Of a stretch of DNA of 64,000 nucleotides, positions 37,469 to 46,307 are shown piece by piece; within the stretch, counting starts at the first letter, position 1; the number at the start of each line of letters is the position of its first letter. A program made the translations under genes and the position numbers. A model generated the notes under the pieces. That model was not told the DNA's origin. It saw only the letters and a list, made by a program, of their open reading frames with translations, and did not search any database. The DNA comes from CAWAVN01 sp963825075. Lineage in GTDB: Bacteria; Planctomycetota; Planctomycetia; Planctomycetales; Planctomycetaceae. Where the stretch lies: the NCBI GenBank assembly GCA_963825075.1, contig CAWGRX010000017.1, positions 62,001 to 126,000 on the forward strand, read 5' to 3'.

Positions 37469-38804
37469 CTGTCCAAAATTAACTTCGTGGATTTGAGTGA
37501 TTGTGGTATGATCTCGCTTTCTTGGCAAGGAGGGAATCATGGCAAGGAAGCTAGGTCACGAATGTGCGTGCGAGGTGTGTCGGGACGGGCTCGATTCTGC
37601 GGTTGTCGAGGATCATCGTCAGCTCAACGCCCTGCTCGATCGGCTCGACGAGCAACAAAGACGCTGGGTGGCGGCTCGCGAAGCCATGAAGCTCGGGCAC
37701 GGCGGGATCGCGTTGATCGCGACGATCACCGGCCTGCATCACGAAACCATCCGACGCGGCAGGGACGAAATCAACAAGGGCTTTGCGGATCGGCCCACCG
37801 ACCGTATCCGCTGCGAAGGCGGTGGCAGACCGCGCGCGAAAAAAAGATCCCACGCTGATTGCGGATCTGCTCCAATGTGTCGAACCGGAAACCGCGGGCG
37901 ATCCCTGCTCGGACGAGAAGTGGGTTCGCTCCCGCTTGCGGGGCCTCTCCGAAAAGCTCGATCGGCGGGCCTGTCCAACCACCATCGGGCGGTTACTGCG
38001 GGATCAGAAGATCGGTCTGCGCAGCCATCGCAAGGTGTTGCACACCGGGAAGAAACATCAGGAACGGGACAAACAGTTTCGCTACATTGCTGAAAAACGC
38101 GAGGATTTCCGTGCATCCGGCGACCCGCGGATCAGCGTCGACACGAAGAAAAAGGAACTGATCGGCCAGTTCAAAAACGCCGGGCAAACGTGGCGTCGCG
38201 AGGGCGAGAAGGTCAACGATCACGACTTCCGTTCGGACGCCGAGGCGATCGCCGTGCCCTACGGGATCTATGATCCGGAACGAAACACAGGCCACGTGTG
38301 CGTCTCGACGTCCAAGGACGTTCCCGATTTCGCGGCCGATGCCCTTGAGAACTGGTGGCAGCACAACCGGCAGCACTATCCGAACGCAACACGCCTGATG
38401 ATCGAGGCGGATTCGGGCGGCAGCAACAGCGCCAGGTCGCGACAATACAAGAAGCGGCTCCAGGGGTTCGCGGATCAGGCCGGACTGGAAGTCACGGTGT
38501 GCCACTATCCGCCGGGGACCTCGAAATGGAACCCGGTGGAGCACCGGCTCTTCAGCCAGATCTCAGCGACCTGGGCGGGTTTCGTGCTGAAAACCATCGC
38601 GATTTTCCTGGGATTCATCCGCCGCACGACCACCCGAACAGGACTCACCGTCACCGCGACCCAATTCGAGAAGACCTATCGGACCGGGGTCAAAGTTTCC
38701 CAATCCGAGTTCAAGGCGATTCGCCTGACGCGACACGAAGTCTGCCCCAAACTCAACTACACCATCCGCCCCAGCCCGAAAAACACGGAATAGTTTTTGG
38801 ACAG
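37469..38804 (+). mobile_element. ISAzo13-family insertion sequence inside ISKra4
   Basis: The ends are inverted relatives: CTGTCCAAAATTAACTTCGT from 37469 and, on the other strand from 38804, CTGTCCAAAAACTATTCCGT, with 16 of 21 matches. The 1.34-kb interior holds one ISAzo13 transposase. The ISKra4 reading resumes on both sides, which fixes the insertion site between FARDRLQ and ILRGET. Confidence 0.8.
37539..38793 (+). CDS. ISAzo13-family transposase, two frames joined at an A7 run
   Basis: The ATG at 37539 follows AAGGAGGGAATC. The first frame has a helix-turn-helix region (HGGIALIATITGLHHETIRR, GFADRPTDRIRCEGGGRPRA) and reaches seven A residues at 37839-37845. The second frame continues KKDPTLIADLLQCVEPETAG, then the DDE-type catalytic core of the Rhodopirellula-type transposase domain: RISVDTKKKELIGQFKNAGQ, ATRLMIEADSGGSNSARSRQ and VTVCHYPPGTSKWNPVEHRL, ending RHEVCPKLNYTIRP. 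The required shift is +1 on the A7 run. It could be programmed slippage, a mutation or a base-calling error. Confidence 0.8.
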
Positions 38805-39638
38805 TTGCTTTGCAAGCGGTCCCGCGCGAATGCTTCGCGGTGTTCCTCGTGCTGATGGAACGCTTTGGCCGCGCGGCGACACATAGCCGGCCACATGGAT
38901 GATGTCCAAGATGTCGGCATCCGACTCGCAGTCCAAGCAGGCGTCGGCGGCGCCCCAGAGGCTCTCCTGGCCGTCCATCAGCCGAATCAACGGCTGGTCC
39001 GGTTTTTGCCGCTGGGCAACCTGTTCGGCCGCCCAAGCAAACGCTTCGAAAGCGCTGCACACCTCGATCGTTCCCTCGCCGTCCTCGTAGGTGCGGCTGA
39101 AGCGAGCCAGCGTGTGTTTGAATTGCGGCTGCGGACGGTCGCGCGTGTCAGGCCGCACGGCATCACGGAACAGCGCGGCCACAATCTCCTCCGGCGTGCG
39201 CACGTAGCGGTCTACCGAGTACACGCAAGCCAGCGTGGCCATGCGGCGATTGCCGGGACGTTCCGGCGGCTCGCCGCAGACTGGCACCCGGGCCGCGTCG
39301 GAGCGGACCAGCGGCACGCCCTTCCCGTCGCCGGTGAAGACCAACACCTGCCCTTCCTCGCTGGCCGGCGGTACTGGAAGTTGTTCCAAATACTGCTCGG
39401 CCTGGCCGCCCATCCGATGATTGATCCGTTCCAGGGTGTCCACGCAGACTTCCTGCCGCAGCACTGTTTGTAGGCTACGGTTCGCCGTGCCGAACGCCTG
39501 TTCGACACAGAAGAACTGTGAAAACTCCTCCAGCAAATACGAGGCGACGCCTTCCGGCAGGCTCATGCGGGCGTCCAGCGGCCGCAACTCGATTTTTCGC
39601 TTCGGCCCCCGCGAATAGACGAACTGCTCAAACATGTG

Positions 39639-41086
39639 CCACCCAACGCCGTTTTTAAGATGGGAGTTTGTTTGATCTTAAGGTATTGGTCTTGAAAGAC
39701 TTCGAGCCTTTGCTTCACTTAGGGTTGTACCAAAATCCTTAGGTGAGCAGGGAGGCCCGAAATGACTCAAAAGCTGGGACGCAATCGGTATCGTCGAGAA
39801 TTGGTTGCCGAATTGGATGCTTTGTTTCCGCCAAGTTTGTTTCGTGGGTTGCCTCGGCACGGCAATGAGGATTGGGACGCTCGAAAAGTGGTTTGGATGA
39901 GTTTGATTATGTTTTGGTTGCCTGGCAAGACATTGGAGGAGCCATTTTCCGCCGCCCGCCGGATTGTGAAGTTTATCCGGCCGCAATGGAATGTGCCCGT
40001 TTCGTATTCCGGGTTTGTGGCCGCTCAGATTCGGTGGTGGCCGCTGATTCAGTCGCTGTTGGTCAAACGATTGCGGCCAGATGCTCAGGTGGGTTCCTCC
40101 TGGAGGGTGTTGGGTTGGCTGTTGTTGGCCGTGGATGGCAGTCGCTTCGAGTGTCCGCGCACCACCAGCAACGAGGAAGGGTCGGGATGTGCCGGCCGCG
40201 ACAAGACCGCGCCGCAAATTTTTCAGACGATGTTGCAGCACGTGGGCACGGGGTTGCCTTGCGACTTTCGTTTGGGACCGGGCACCGACAGCGAACGCCG
40301 GCATTTGCTCGAGATGCTCGCCGACTTGCCTGAGAACACCTTATTGACGGCGGATGCGGGGTTTATCAGCTATCAGTTGTGTTCGCTGTTGATCGAAGCG
40401 AACCAAGGATTTTTGCTGAGGATCGGCGGCAATAAAACGTTGATCGAGGGTTTGGACGAGAACGAGACGCGCGAGAACATCGTGTCGTTTTGGCCCAACA
40501 AGGAACAGTCTGGCCCGCCGATCAAACTCCGCAAAATTTGTTTCCGATCCCAGAGCGGCTTGCCCGTGGTCTTGGTGACCAACATCCTCGACCCGGCGAT
40601 TCTCAGCGACGAAGACGCCCAGGAACTCTACAAGTCCCGCTGGGGGATTGAGGTTTACTTTCGCCACTTGAAACAAACGATGGACTTTAAGACCCTCAAG
40701 AGTCGCACCCCGGCCACCGCCTTGAACGAGCAGGCCTGGCGGATGACCTCGTTTTGGACGCTGCAACGAATCGTGGTGAGCCACCAAATCGCTGCCGGTC
40801 AAAATCCGCGTCATTTCTCGGCGGCGAGCGCTCGACGAGAAATTCGCGACGTTCTGCAACTCATGCAGCAAGGGAAGTCCGGAAAGTCCCTGGCGAAGCG
40901 TTGCCTCACCTCGCGAATCGACAACTACAAGCGGAAAGGCCCCAAAACGACCCGCGCCTGGGCCAGAAAGAAGAACGATCAGCCGCCCAAACCCCCGAAA
41001 ACCCGAACAGCCACCAAGAGGGAAATCCAGAAAGCCAAACAACTTGGATTCAAAGCATCACTCATTTAACGAACGGCGTTGCGTGG
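39639..41086 (+). mobile_element. IS4-family insertion sequence
   Basis: The terminal inverted repeat is CCACCCAACGCCGTT at 39639-39653 and AACGGCGTTGCGTGG at 41072-41086, 14 of 15 bases matching in inverse. The element is 1448 bp and carries one intact transposase. Its left side abuts the ISKra4 remnant, its right side the end of the ABC transporter gene. I did not find a clean target-site duplication. Confidence 0.8.
39762..41069 (+). CDS. IS4-family transposase, intact
   Basis: A 435-residue DDE transposase starting at ATG 39762 with GGAGGCCCGAA upstream. Catalytic regions: VLGWLLLAVDGSRFECPRTT with the first Asp, NTLLTADAGFISYQLC with the second, and the Y-(2)-R-(3)-E-(6)-K signature of the IS4 family as YKSRWGIEVYFRHLK. 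A basic C-terminal tail follows (RKGPKTTRAWARKKNDQPPK). It is the only transposase in the cluster with an uninterrupted frame and matched ends, so this copy may be the most recent arrival and potentially active. Confidence 0.9.
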   Translation: MTQKLGRNRYRRELVAELDALFPPSLFRGLPRHGNEDWDARKVVWMSLIMFWLPGKTLEEPFSAARRIVKFIRPQWNVPVSYSGFVAAQIRWWPLIQSLLVKRLRPDAQVGSSWRVLGWLLLAVDGSRFECPRTTSNEEGSGCAGRDKTAPQIFQTMLQHVGTGLPCDFRLGPGTDSERRHLLEMLADLPENTLLTADAGFISYQLCSLLIEANQGFLLRIGGNKTLIEGLDENETRENIVSFWPNKEQSGPPIKLRKICFRSQSGLPVVLVTNILDPAILSDEDAQELYKSRWGIEVYFRHLKQTMDFKTLKSRTPATALNEQAWRMTSFWTLQRIVVSHQIAAGQNPRHFSAASARREIRDVLQLMQQGKSGKSLAKRCLTSRIDNYKRKGPKTTRAWARKKNDQPPKPPKTRTATKREIQKAKQLGFKASLI

Positions 41087-41141
41087 CATGCTCATCGCTT
41101 TGCACGAGCATGTTTTGCGAACGTGATATGGCATGGCCCTT

Positions 41142-41834
41142 CTAACCCCCCGCGGGAATCAACTGCCCGTCCTTTAATTCCTGCCGATCCGGGAAGCGGC
41201 CGGCGAGATCCTGGCTGTGGGTGACGCAGATGAGGAGGGTGTTTTGCTCGGCGGCGATTTCTAGTAGCAGCGAGCCGACAGAATTGGCGGTTTTTTGATC
41301 CAGGTTGCCGGTGGGTTCGTCGGCTAATAGCAGAGCCGGTTCGTTGATCAAAGCCCGGCAGATGCCGACCCGTTGGCGTTCGCCGCCGGAGAGTTGGGCC
41401 GGCCGATGCGCGAGCCGCTCGGAAAGCCCCACCCGTTCGAGCAAGCTTTTCGCCCGGTCCTCCGCCGCATCGGTGGCCCCCGCTCCCGCCAAGGCTGGAA
41501 TCAGCACGTTTTCCAGGACCGAGCACTGAGGCAGGAGGTGGTGGTCCTGAAAGATGAAGCCGATCGTCTCGTTGCGGAAGTGGGCCATCGCTTTTTCGGA
41601 TTTTTGGAACGGGTTCTGGCCGAGGATTTCCACCTCGCCGGCGGTCGGGCGGTCCAGGGTGCCGATGATATAAAGCAGCGTGCTCTTGCCGGACCCGGAA
41701 GGCCCGGTGATCGACACCGCATGCCCGCGGCGGATCTGCAGGTTGACGTCGTTGAGAACCGTCAGTTCGCCGACCGCCGTAGGAAAGGTTTTGGTGAGAT
41801 TTGTCACCCGCAGATCGCTGTTGGCTTCGTTCAT
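41142..41834 (-). CDS. ABC transporter ATP-binding protein (LolD/MacB type)
   Basis: A 230-residue ATPase with Walker A GPSGSGKSTLL, Q-loop IGFIFQDHHLLPQCSVLENV, signature LSGGERQRVGICRALINEPA, Walker B ALLLADEPTGNLD and the H-loop VTHSQDLA. The pattern matches the LolD group, which powers lipoprotein release (LolCDE) or MacB-type export. The permease partner is not in the window beside it; the IS4 element begins 55 bases downstream, so a downstream partner may have been displaced. The gene itself is intact. Confidence 0.9.
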   Translation of the reverse strand: MNEANSDLRVTNLTKTFPTAVGELTVLNDVNLQIRRGHAVSITGPSGSGKSTLLYIIGTLDRPTAGEVEILGQNPFQKSEKAMAHFRNETIGFIFQDHHLLPQCSVLENVLIPALAGAGATDAAEDRAKSLLERVGLSERLAHRPAQLSGGERQRVGICRALINEPALLLADEPTGNLDQKTANSVGSLLLEIAAEQNTLLICVTHSQDLAGRFPDRQELKDGQLIPAGG

Positions 41835-41854
41835 GAATTACTCCTCGAATTTTA

Positions 41855-42284
41855 GAGGCCACAAAGGCCACAGCGCGGCAGAGCCGCAACCAAAATGGGT
41901 AACCACGAAAAACACGAATGACACGAAAAAAAAGCAGCAGTTTGAGGAACACTAATCTTCACTAATTAACGCTAATCAATGAATTTGTATTATTAGCGTT
42001 AATTAGTGAAGATTAGTTTTCCCTGAATGTTTTGACTTTTGTCGGGTGAGAATGATTTGTGCAAGCCAAGAAACCCAAAGAGATTAGGGGAACTCGCCGT
42101 GTAAAATCTTCTCAAGAAAACAAACTTTTTATTGTTTGCAGTGCAGAGGCCACATAGGCGCAAAGGGAAGACGAACGGAGAGCTAAGAGCCGATGCAATT
42201 TCTTCCGGCTCTCCACTCTTGGCACTCCGCTCTCCGCTGAAAAACACTTTGTGGCCTTTGCTCCTCTGTGGCCTTTGTGGCCTC
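41855..42284. repeat. Intergenic repeat block enclosed by a perfect 19-base inverted repeat
   Basis: GAGGCCACAAAGGCCACAG (41855-41873) and its exact complement (42266-42284) bound a 430-base AT-rich stretch with no gene. Inside lie TTCGTG/CACGAA units (about 41903-41930), the 26-base palindrome described separately, another GAGGCCACATAGGCG unit at about 42148, and GGAGAGC/GCTCTCC units at about 42176-42238. It fills the gap between the LolD-like and the symporter-thioesterase genes. Confidence 0.75.
41951..42017. repeat. Perfect 26-base inverted repeat, AT-rich
   Basis: ACTAATCTTCACTAATTAAC plus GCTAAT (41951-41976) and its exact complement at 41992-42017, around a 15-base loop. It would form a long cruciform or hairpin. 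Its composition differs strongly from the surrounding genes. Confidence 0.85.
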
Positions 42285-42292
42285 AAAACAAA

Positions 42293-42745
42293 TCACTCTT
42301 TCGGCGAAGGGGCTTCCGCGATTTGGGCGTCGATGGCGGGAGGCAAAGGCAGCGAGCGCATCGGCTCGCCGGGGGCGAACACACAGCACACGGTCTTCAT
42401 CTGCCCACGGGCGATCCGCGTCTCGTCCCGCCAGAACTCGTAGTTGATCGTCAGCGACTTCACACCTTTGCGCTCGATAACCAGCCGGATTTCCAAGACA
42501 TCCTGATAATACGCTGGGGCCTCGAACGAACACTTCGCCGACACCCGCGGCCACCCAAGCACCGTGCCGTCTTCCTGCGTCTCCATGATGCTCTGGCCCA
42601 GCGAGCGGAAAAAGTCATGCTCGGCCTGCTCCATGTAGCGAAAGAAGTTCGCAAAATGCACGATCCCCGCCATGTCGGTATCGCAAAACTCCACCCGCCG
42701 CCGGGTGATGAAACTGGAGATAGGAGAGGCCGATTCGTTCGTCAT
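42293..42745 (-). CDS. YbgC-type acyl-CoA thioesterase (likely a separate gene)
   Basis: Starting at ATG 42745 the product is 150 aa. The hotdog signature is RRVEFCDTDMAGIVHFANFF, containing the catalytic Asp of the 4-hydroxybenzoyl-CoA/YbgC group, followed by YMEQAEHDFFRSLG and a strand-rich C-terminal half (VLEIRLVIERKGVKSLTINY). It hydrolyses acyl-CoA thioesters. In the sequence as given it is in frame with the upstream symporter, but this is probably due to a single-base homopolymer difference at 42757-42762. Confidence 0.75.
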   Translation of the reverse strand: MTNESASPISSFITRRRVEFCDTDMAGIVHFANFFRYMEQAEHDFFRSLGQSIMETQEDGTVLGWPRVSAKCSFEAPAYYQDVLEIRLVIERKGVKSLTINYEFWRDETRIARGQMKTVCCVFAPGEPMRSLPLPPAIDAQIAEAPSPKE

Positions 42746-44269
42746 TTCTGATCGGGAAAAAACTTCTGCAAGGTCTACATCACCGGGCGGTTTCGTAACA
42801 AGCGAAACCGCCACGAGCACCACGGTAGCAGAAACAAACATCGTTCCGACAGGCTGCATGCCCAGGAATGTGAATTTGGTGTTATTGCCGAAATCCGCCG
42901 CCTGAAACAACAGCCACCACGATGCGATCACCGTCAGCACGCTCGCATAGGCCCCGGCTTTGGTCAGTCCTTTCCAATAGAGAGCCGCAAACGCCAAAGG
43001 GACGAGGCTCGCAAAGCCCGAAAACGTCCAAATCCCCAGGCGGAACACGCGGGGCATTTCGATGAGGCTCAGGCCATAAGTCATCGCCACGACCGCGACG
43101 ATGAAACACCTTGCAATCAACACGGTCTGCCGTTCGCTGAAGCGGTTCTTGCCGCCGTAGCGGACGACGATGTCTTCTGTGAACATCGTTCCCAAACAAA
43201 GAAATTGGCTGTCCAAGGAGGACATAATCGCCGCCAGGATCCCGGCCGTCAATAAGCCCGCCAAAACAGGATTCGTAAATCGGCCGACCATGATGCCCAG
43301 GATTTTATTGACGTCGCCCGGCGGCATGTCTTGGGGGAACATGGGGTTGCCGTTGGCATCGAGAATGGATGTCGCCCACACGCCCAAGAGGACGCAGGGC
43401 AGCCAGACGATCAGGATAAACACCGGATGAGCGACGATCGCCAGCTTAAAACTGCTCGCCCGCCGGGCCGTGAGCCAATGCTGAAACACATGCGGAAACA
43501 TTCCCACCGAAAGGGGAATAAGCAGGTAAGTAAAATATTCCGGCTGCTGGAGGTTCTCCAAGACGAGTTTATTCGGATGCTGTTTGAGGACCGCTTCAGT
43601 CGCGGCGGCGGCTCCGCCGAGCTTGTCCGCGATCACAAAAAACGTGATTACGCCCAAGGTCATAAATACCGCGGTCTGAAAGGTGTTCGCCCAGGCAGTC
43701 CCGCGCATTCCGCCGAAAAACACATAGGTCAAAACGACGAGGCAGATCACCAGGGATCCCAACCACGTGGGCACGCCGCCGGCGGTGTCGGGGAACGTTT
43801 CGGGAAAGGCTCCGCGAGTGACCCCCGCGATCACGGCTCCCGAGGGAATCACGCCGATCAGCAGATATATCACGACCATCGCCACCAACACCGGAAACAG
43901 CACCAGGCCGATGTTAGGGGCGTCCAGGCGGTCGCGGAAAAATTGAATCTGCGTCGTATAGCCGAACCGCCGGCCGAAGGTCCACAGCTTCACCCCGATG
44001 ACGAAAAAGCACAGCGAATGCACAATCCCGCTGGCCGAGGCGAGCATCGCATACACGCTGATGCCCAACTTAAAGGATTCGCCGGTCGATCCCACCAAGG
44101 CGAAGCCGGTCATCGTCGTGCCGAACAGGGACATCAACAGCAGCACCGGCCCGATGGAATGGCTGGCGAGCATGTAATCTTTGCTGGTCCGGCGGAGCAG
44201 TCGGCTGGAGAACACCCCCAAGCCCAAGAGCATCGCCAGATACACCGCCACGATCACCAATTGCGTCAT
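42293..44269 (-). CDS. Sodium:solute symporter reading through into a hotdog thioesterase
   Basis: As sequenced this is one 658-residue frame. Residues 1-500 form a symporter of about 13 helices (LVIVAVYLAMLLGLGVFSSR, SLFGTTMTGFALVGSTGESF with the sodium-site region, LTAGILAAIMSSLDSQFLCL). Residues 509-658 form a separate thioesterase domain. The join AEVFSRSEMTNES contains T6 in the coding strand. With T5 the symporter would end VDLAEVFPDQK-stop, with the TGA overlapping the thioesterase ATG as ATGA. I therefore think two genes are more likely than a true fusion. The start overlaps the DUF3311 stop as ATGA. Confidence 0.75.
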   Translation of the reverse strand: MTQLVIVAVYLAMLLGLGVFSSRLLRRTSKDYMLASHSIGPVLLLMSLFGTTMTGFALVGSTGESFKLGISVYAMLASASGIVHSLCFFVIGVKLWTFGRRFGYTTQIQFFRDRLDAPNIGLVLFPVLVAMVVIYLLIGVIPSGAVIAGVTRGAFPETFPDTAGGVPTWLGSLVICLVVLTYVFFGGMRGTAWANTFQTAVFMTLGVITFFVIADKLGGAAAATEAVLKQHPNKLVLENLQQPEYFTYLLIPLSVGMFPHVFQHWLTARRASSFKLAIVAHPVFILIVWLPCVLLGVWATSILDANGNPMFPQDMPPGDVNKILGIMVGRFTNPVLAGLLTAGILAAIMSSLDSQFLCLGTMFTEDIVVRYGGKNRFSERQTVLIARCFIVAVVAMTYGLSLIEMPRVFRLGIWTFSGFASLVPLAFAALYWKGLTKAGAYASVLTVIASWWLLFQAADFGNNTKFTFLGMQPVGTMFVSATVVLVAVSLVTKPPGDVDLAEVFSRSEMTNESASPISSFITRRRVEFCDTDMAGIVHFANFFRYMEQAEHDFFRSLGQSIMETQEDGTVLGWPRVSAKCSFEAPAYYQDVLEIRLVIERKGVKSLTINYEFWRDETRIARGQMKTVCCVFAPGEPMRSLPLPPAIDAQIAEAPSPKE

Positions 44270-44499
44270 GCCCCCGCCTCCGGCTCGGCGGAATGTGCGA
44301 GAACGTCAACCTCGGCATCCTGCGGCCAGCAGAACGTCACCGCCAACAGCCACAAAACCGAAGCCGCGACCGAAACCCCCGCATGAAACAAGAGACCGGG
44401 CGGAATCACCCCGGCAAACAGCGGCGTGGCGGAGAAATCCCAATCAATCTGCTGCACGACGGTCAAAAGGGCCAGCAAGAACCAAACCACGAAAGGCAT
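44266..44499 (-). CDS. DUF3311 small membrane protein
   Basis: A 77-residue protein with two membrane helices. The motif PLFAGVIPPGLLFHAGVSVA followed by SVLWLLAVTFCWP is the DUF3311 pattern. Such proteins sit next to SSS transporters and are thought to be small subunits or accessory factors. Here the stop overlaps the symporter start as ATGA, supporting translational coupling. No strong ribosome binding site is seen at ATG 44499. Confidence 0.8.
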   Translation of the reverse strand: MPFVVWFLLALLTVVQQIDWDFSATPLFAGVIPPGLLFHAGVSVAASVLWLLAVTFCWPQDAEVDVLAHSAEPEAGA

Positions 44500-44524
44500 A
44501 TTGGTCGTTTCCTCGGCCGGCGGC

Positions 44525-46036
44525 CTAAGCTTCGTTTTTGGCGAGTTCGTCTTCTTCGGCGGTTTCGATCTCCGGCAGGAAGAAACTCAAAATCAAGTTC
44601 AAGAAGTACAGGCTAAACGCCACAATCGCGGCCGTGTATGCGGTGCGGGCGGTCCCTGTTTCGCCGGGCATGAATTCTCGCCCCGCCAAAAACGCGGTCA
44701 GCGCGGCACAGGACGTGCCCAGCATCCGCCCGCCGATGTTGGCCGCGAAACTCTCGCCGGTCCCTCGCAAGTGGAGCGGATAGGCGTGCGGCAAATAGTT
44801 CCCCCAAAAGCTGAACTGGGCCACCGTCAACAGCCCGGAGAGGAACAACCCAATATAGGTGAGCGTCAAATCATTGATCGCCGCATACCCGAACGTAAAC
44901 GGCAGCACAAACAAACCGGGAATCAAAAAGAGCTGGATCAGCCGTCGCCGGCTCGCGAAATACACGATAATCATCGCCAAAATCAACCTTCCGACCAAGC
45001 CGCCGATTTCCTGGACGGTGGTCACGCTGGATTTGGTCTGCACGAAGGATCTCTGCTGAGCTTTTTTCACTTCGACTGCGAGCGGTTTTCCCGAAAGGGG
45101 GCTTTCCGCCTTCGCGTTCTTGGCTTCCACGTCGGCCTTGGCTTGGGCCTCAGCCTCCTTGACTTGGGGCAATCCGGGAAGAATATGTTGTACCTGTTGG
45201 ATCGCCCCGAAGGCCGCCCCGTAACTGCACGCGAACATCAATGTCGTTACAATCGTCGTCCGACGCAATTTCGGTGTGCCGAACAACTCGCCGAAGGTCG
45301 GACGCTGCAAGGTGCCGGCGTCTTTCTTTTCCTTCCACTTCGGCGACTCCGGCAAGAACGGCCGGATGACCAGCAGCGGAATCGCAGGAACGAGGCCGCT
45401 CATCAAGGTGTACCGCCAGGCCGCGTTTTGGCTGACGGCATCGACCTGCCCCACCAGGCCCACCAGAAAATCGGGAACCTGCACGGCGGGCAGGACATCG
45501 GCATACGCTCCGGCGACTCCATACGCCACCGCGACCAGAAACCCGCCGATCGAAGAAAACGCCTGCGTATATCCCAGCACGCGCTCCCGTCGAATGGGAT
45601 CGTCGAAAAGTTCCGCCAGCCACGCCACCGCCGCCACGAACTCCACGCACACGCCGATGAATGTCGTGCAGCGGAGGACCAAGAGCATCTCAATGCTGGT
45701 GCTGAATCCCGCGAGGAAGGCCGAGACGGCATACAGCAGAATCGAATAGGTCAACACCCGCCGGCGGCCCATGCGGTCGGTGAGATACCCCCCAATCATC
45801 CCCACCAATCCGCCCACAAAGGCCGGCAAAAAAAACAGCCACGCGACCCAGGAGAGAAACTCCGGCCGCGTGTCCGGATTGACGGGACTGGCTCCGGTCA
45901 GATTGCGGATGGCATCGGGAAAGACCAGCGGAGCCATCAGCAGTTCATAAATATCAAACGCGAAACCGATCGAAGCAATGACGCAAATCAGCCATTGCAC
46001 GGCAGTGAGACGCGGCTTCGGCGAGACATCGGACAT
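44525..46036 (-). CDS. MFS transporter (sugar-porter-like)
   Basis: A 503-residue protein with about twelve helices. The loop after helix 2 reads GGYLTDRMGRRRVLTYSILL, the typical MFS motif, and PESPKWKEKKDAG follows helix 6 as in sugar porters. The central loop is unusually long and charged (KEAEAQAKADVEAKNAKAES), about 60 residues between helices 7 and 8. Helix 1 contains FAFDIYELLMAPLVF, close to the DxxE-type motif of acid and sugar transporters. The substrate is unknown. It is upstream of the DUF3311-symporter pair on the same strand by 25 bases. Confidence 0.85.
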   Translation of the reverse strand: MSDVSPKPRLTAVQWLICVIASIGFAFDIYELLMAPLVFPDAIRNLTGASPVNPDTRPEFLSWVAWLFFLPAFVGGLVGMIGGYLTDRMGRRRVLTYSILLYAVSAFLAGFSTSIEMLLVLRCTTFIGVCVEFVAAVAWLAELFDDPIRRERVLGYTQAFSSIGGFLVAVAYGVAGAYADVLPAVQVPDFLVGLVGQVDAVSQNAAWRYTLMSGLVPAIPLLVIRPFLPESPKWKEKKDAGTLQRPTFGELFGTPKLRRTTIVTTLMFACSYGAAFGAIQQVQHILPGLPQVKEAEAQAKADVEAKNAKAESPLSGKPLAVEVKKAQQRSFVQTKSSVTTVQEIGGLVGRLILAMIIVYFASRRRLIQLFLIPGLFVLPFTFGYAAINDLTLTYIGLFLSGLLTVAQFSFWGNYLPHAYPLHLRGTGESFAANIGGRMLGTSCAALTAFLAGREFMPGETGTARTAYTAAIVAFSLYFLNLILSFFLPEIETAEEDELAKNEA

Positions 46037-46307
46037 GGCGAGTATCTTTCAGGAGCGGTAGGGTTTGCAGGCGGGATTTCTTCAAATTCTGATGACTTTG
46101 AACAACAAAGAACACGCGAGGCAGCGTACCGCGCCGCGCGCGTTCTTTCCAGTGATGGGCCTTTCTCCGTGAACTGTATTGCGCTCACCCGTCATACTTT
46201 TTCAATGGCGAATGCTGAGATTGAAGGTGAGGTTAGAGGATGGAAGATAGAGGATGGCGGATATTACTCTCCCCATCTCCCTTACTCCCGATCTCCCCCT
46301 CTTCTGC

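Larger units (their letters stand above)
37326..39638 (-). pseudogene. ISKra4-family transposase, split by ISAzo13 element and cut at both ends
   Basis: The larger piece (39635 to about 38805, minus) has ISKra4 marks: YSRGPKRKIELRPLDARMSL, VLVFTGDGKGVPLVRSDAAR, RRMATLACVYSVDRYVRTPE, QPLIRLMDGQESLWGAADAC and DILDIIHVAGYV. A frame change near 38862 leads to RRAAKAFHQHEEHREAFARD. After the inserted element the gene resumes at 37468 with ILRGETASVIAGFRQMATKR and CRYFTNNLHRMRY, then stops at the IS1634 terminal repeat, so the usual AAGYPIxxGVIEGACRH ending is missing. The N-terminal 80-100 residues are lost at the IS4 boundary. Confidence 0.8.

Noticed and set aside
42293..44269. A novel symporter-thioesterase fusion enzyme
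   Set aside because: Removing one T from the T6 run separates the two parts with a typical ATGA overlap, and other indels of this kind are seen in the window; a true fusion is not needed.
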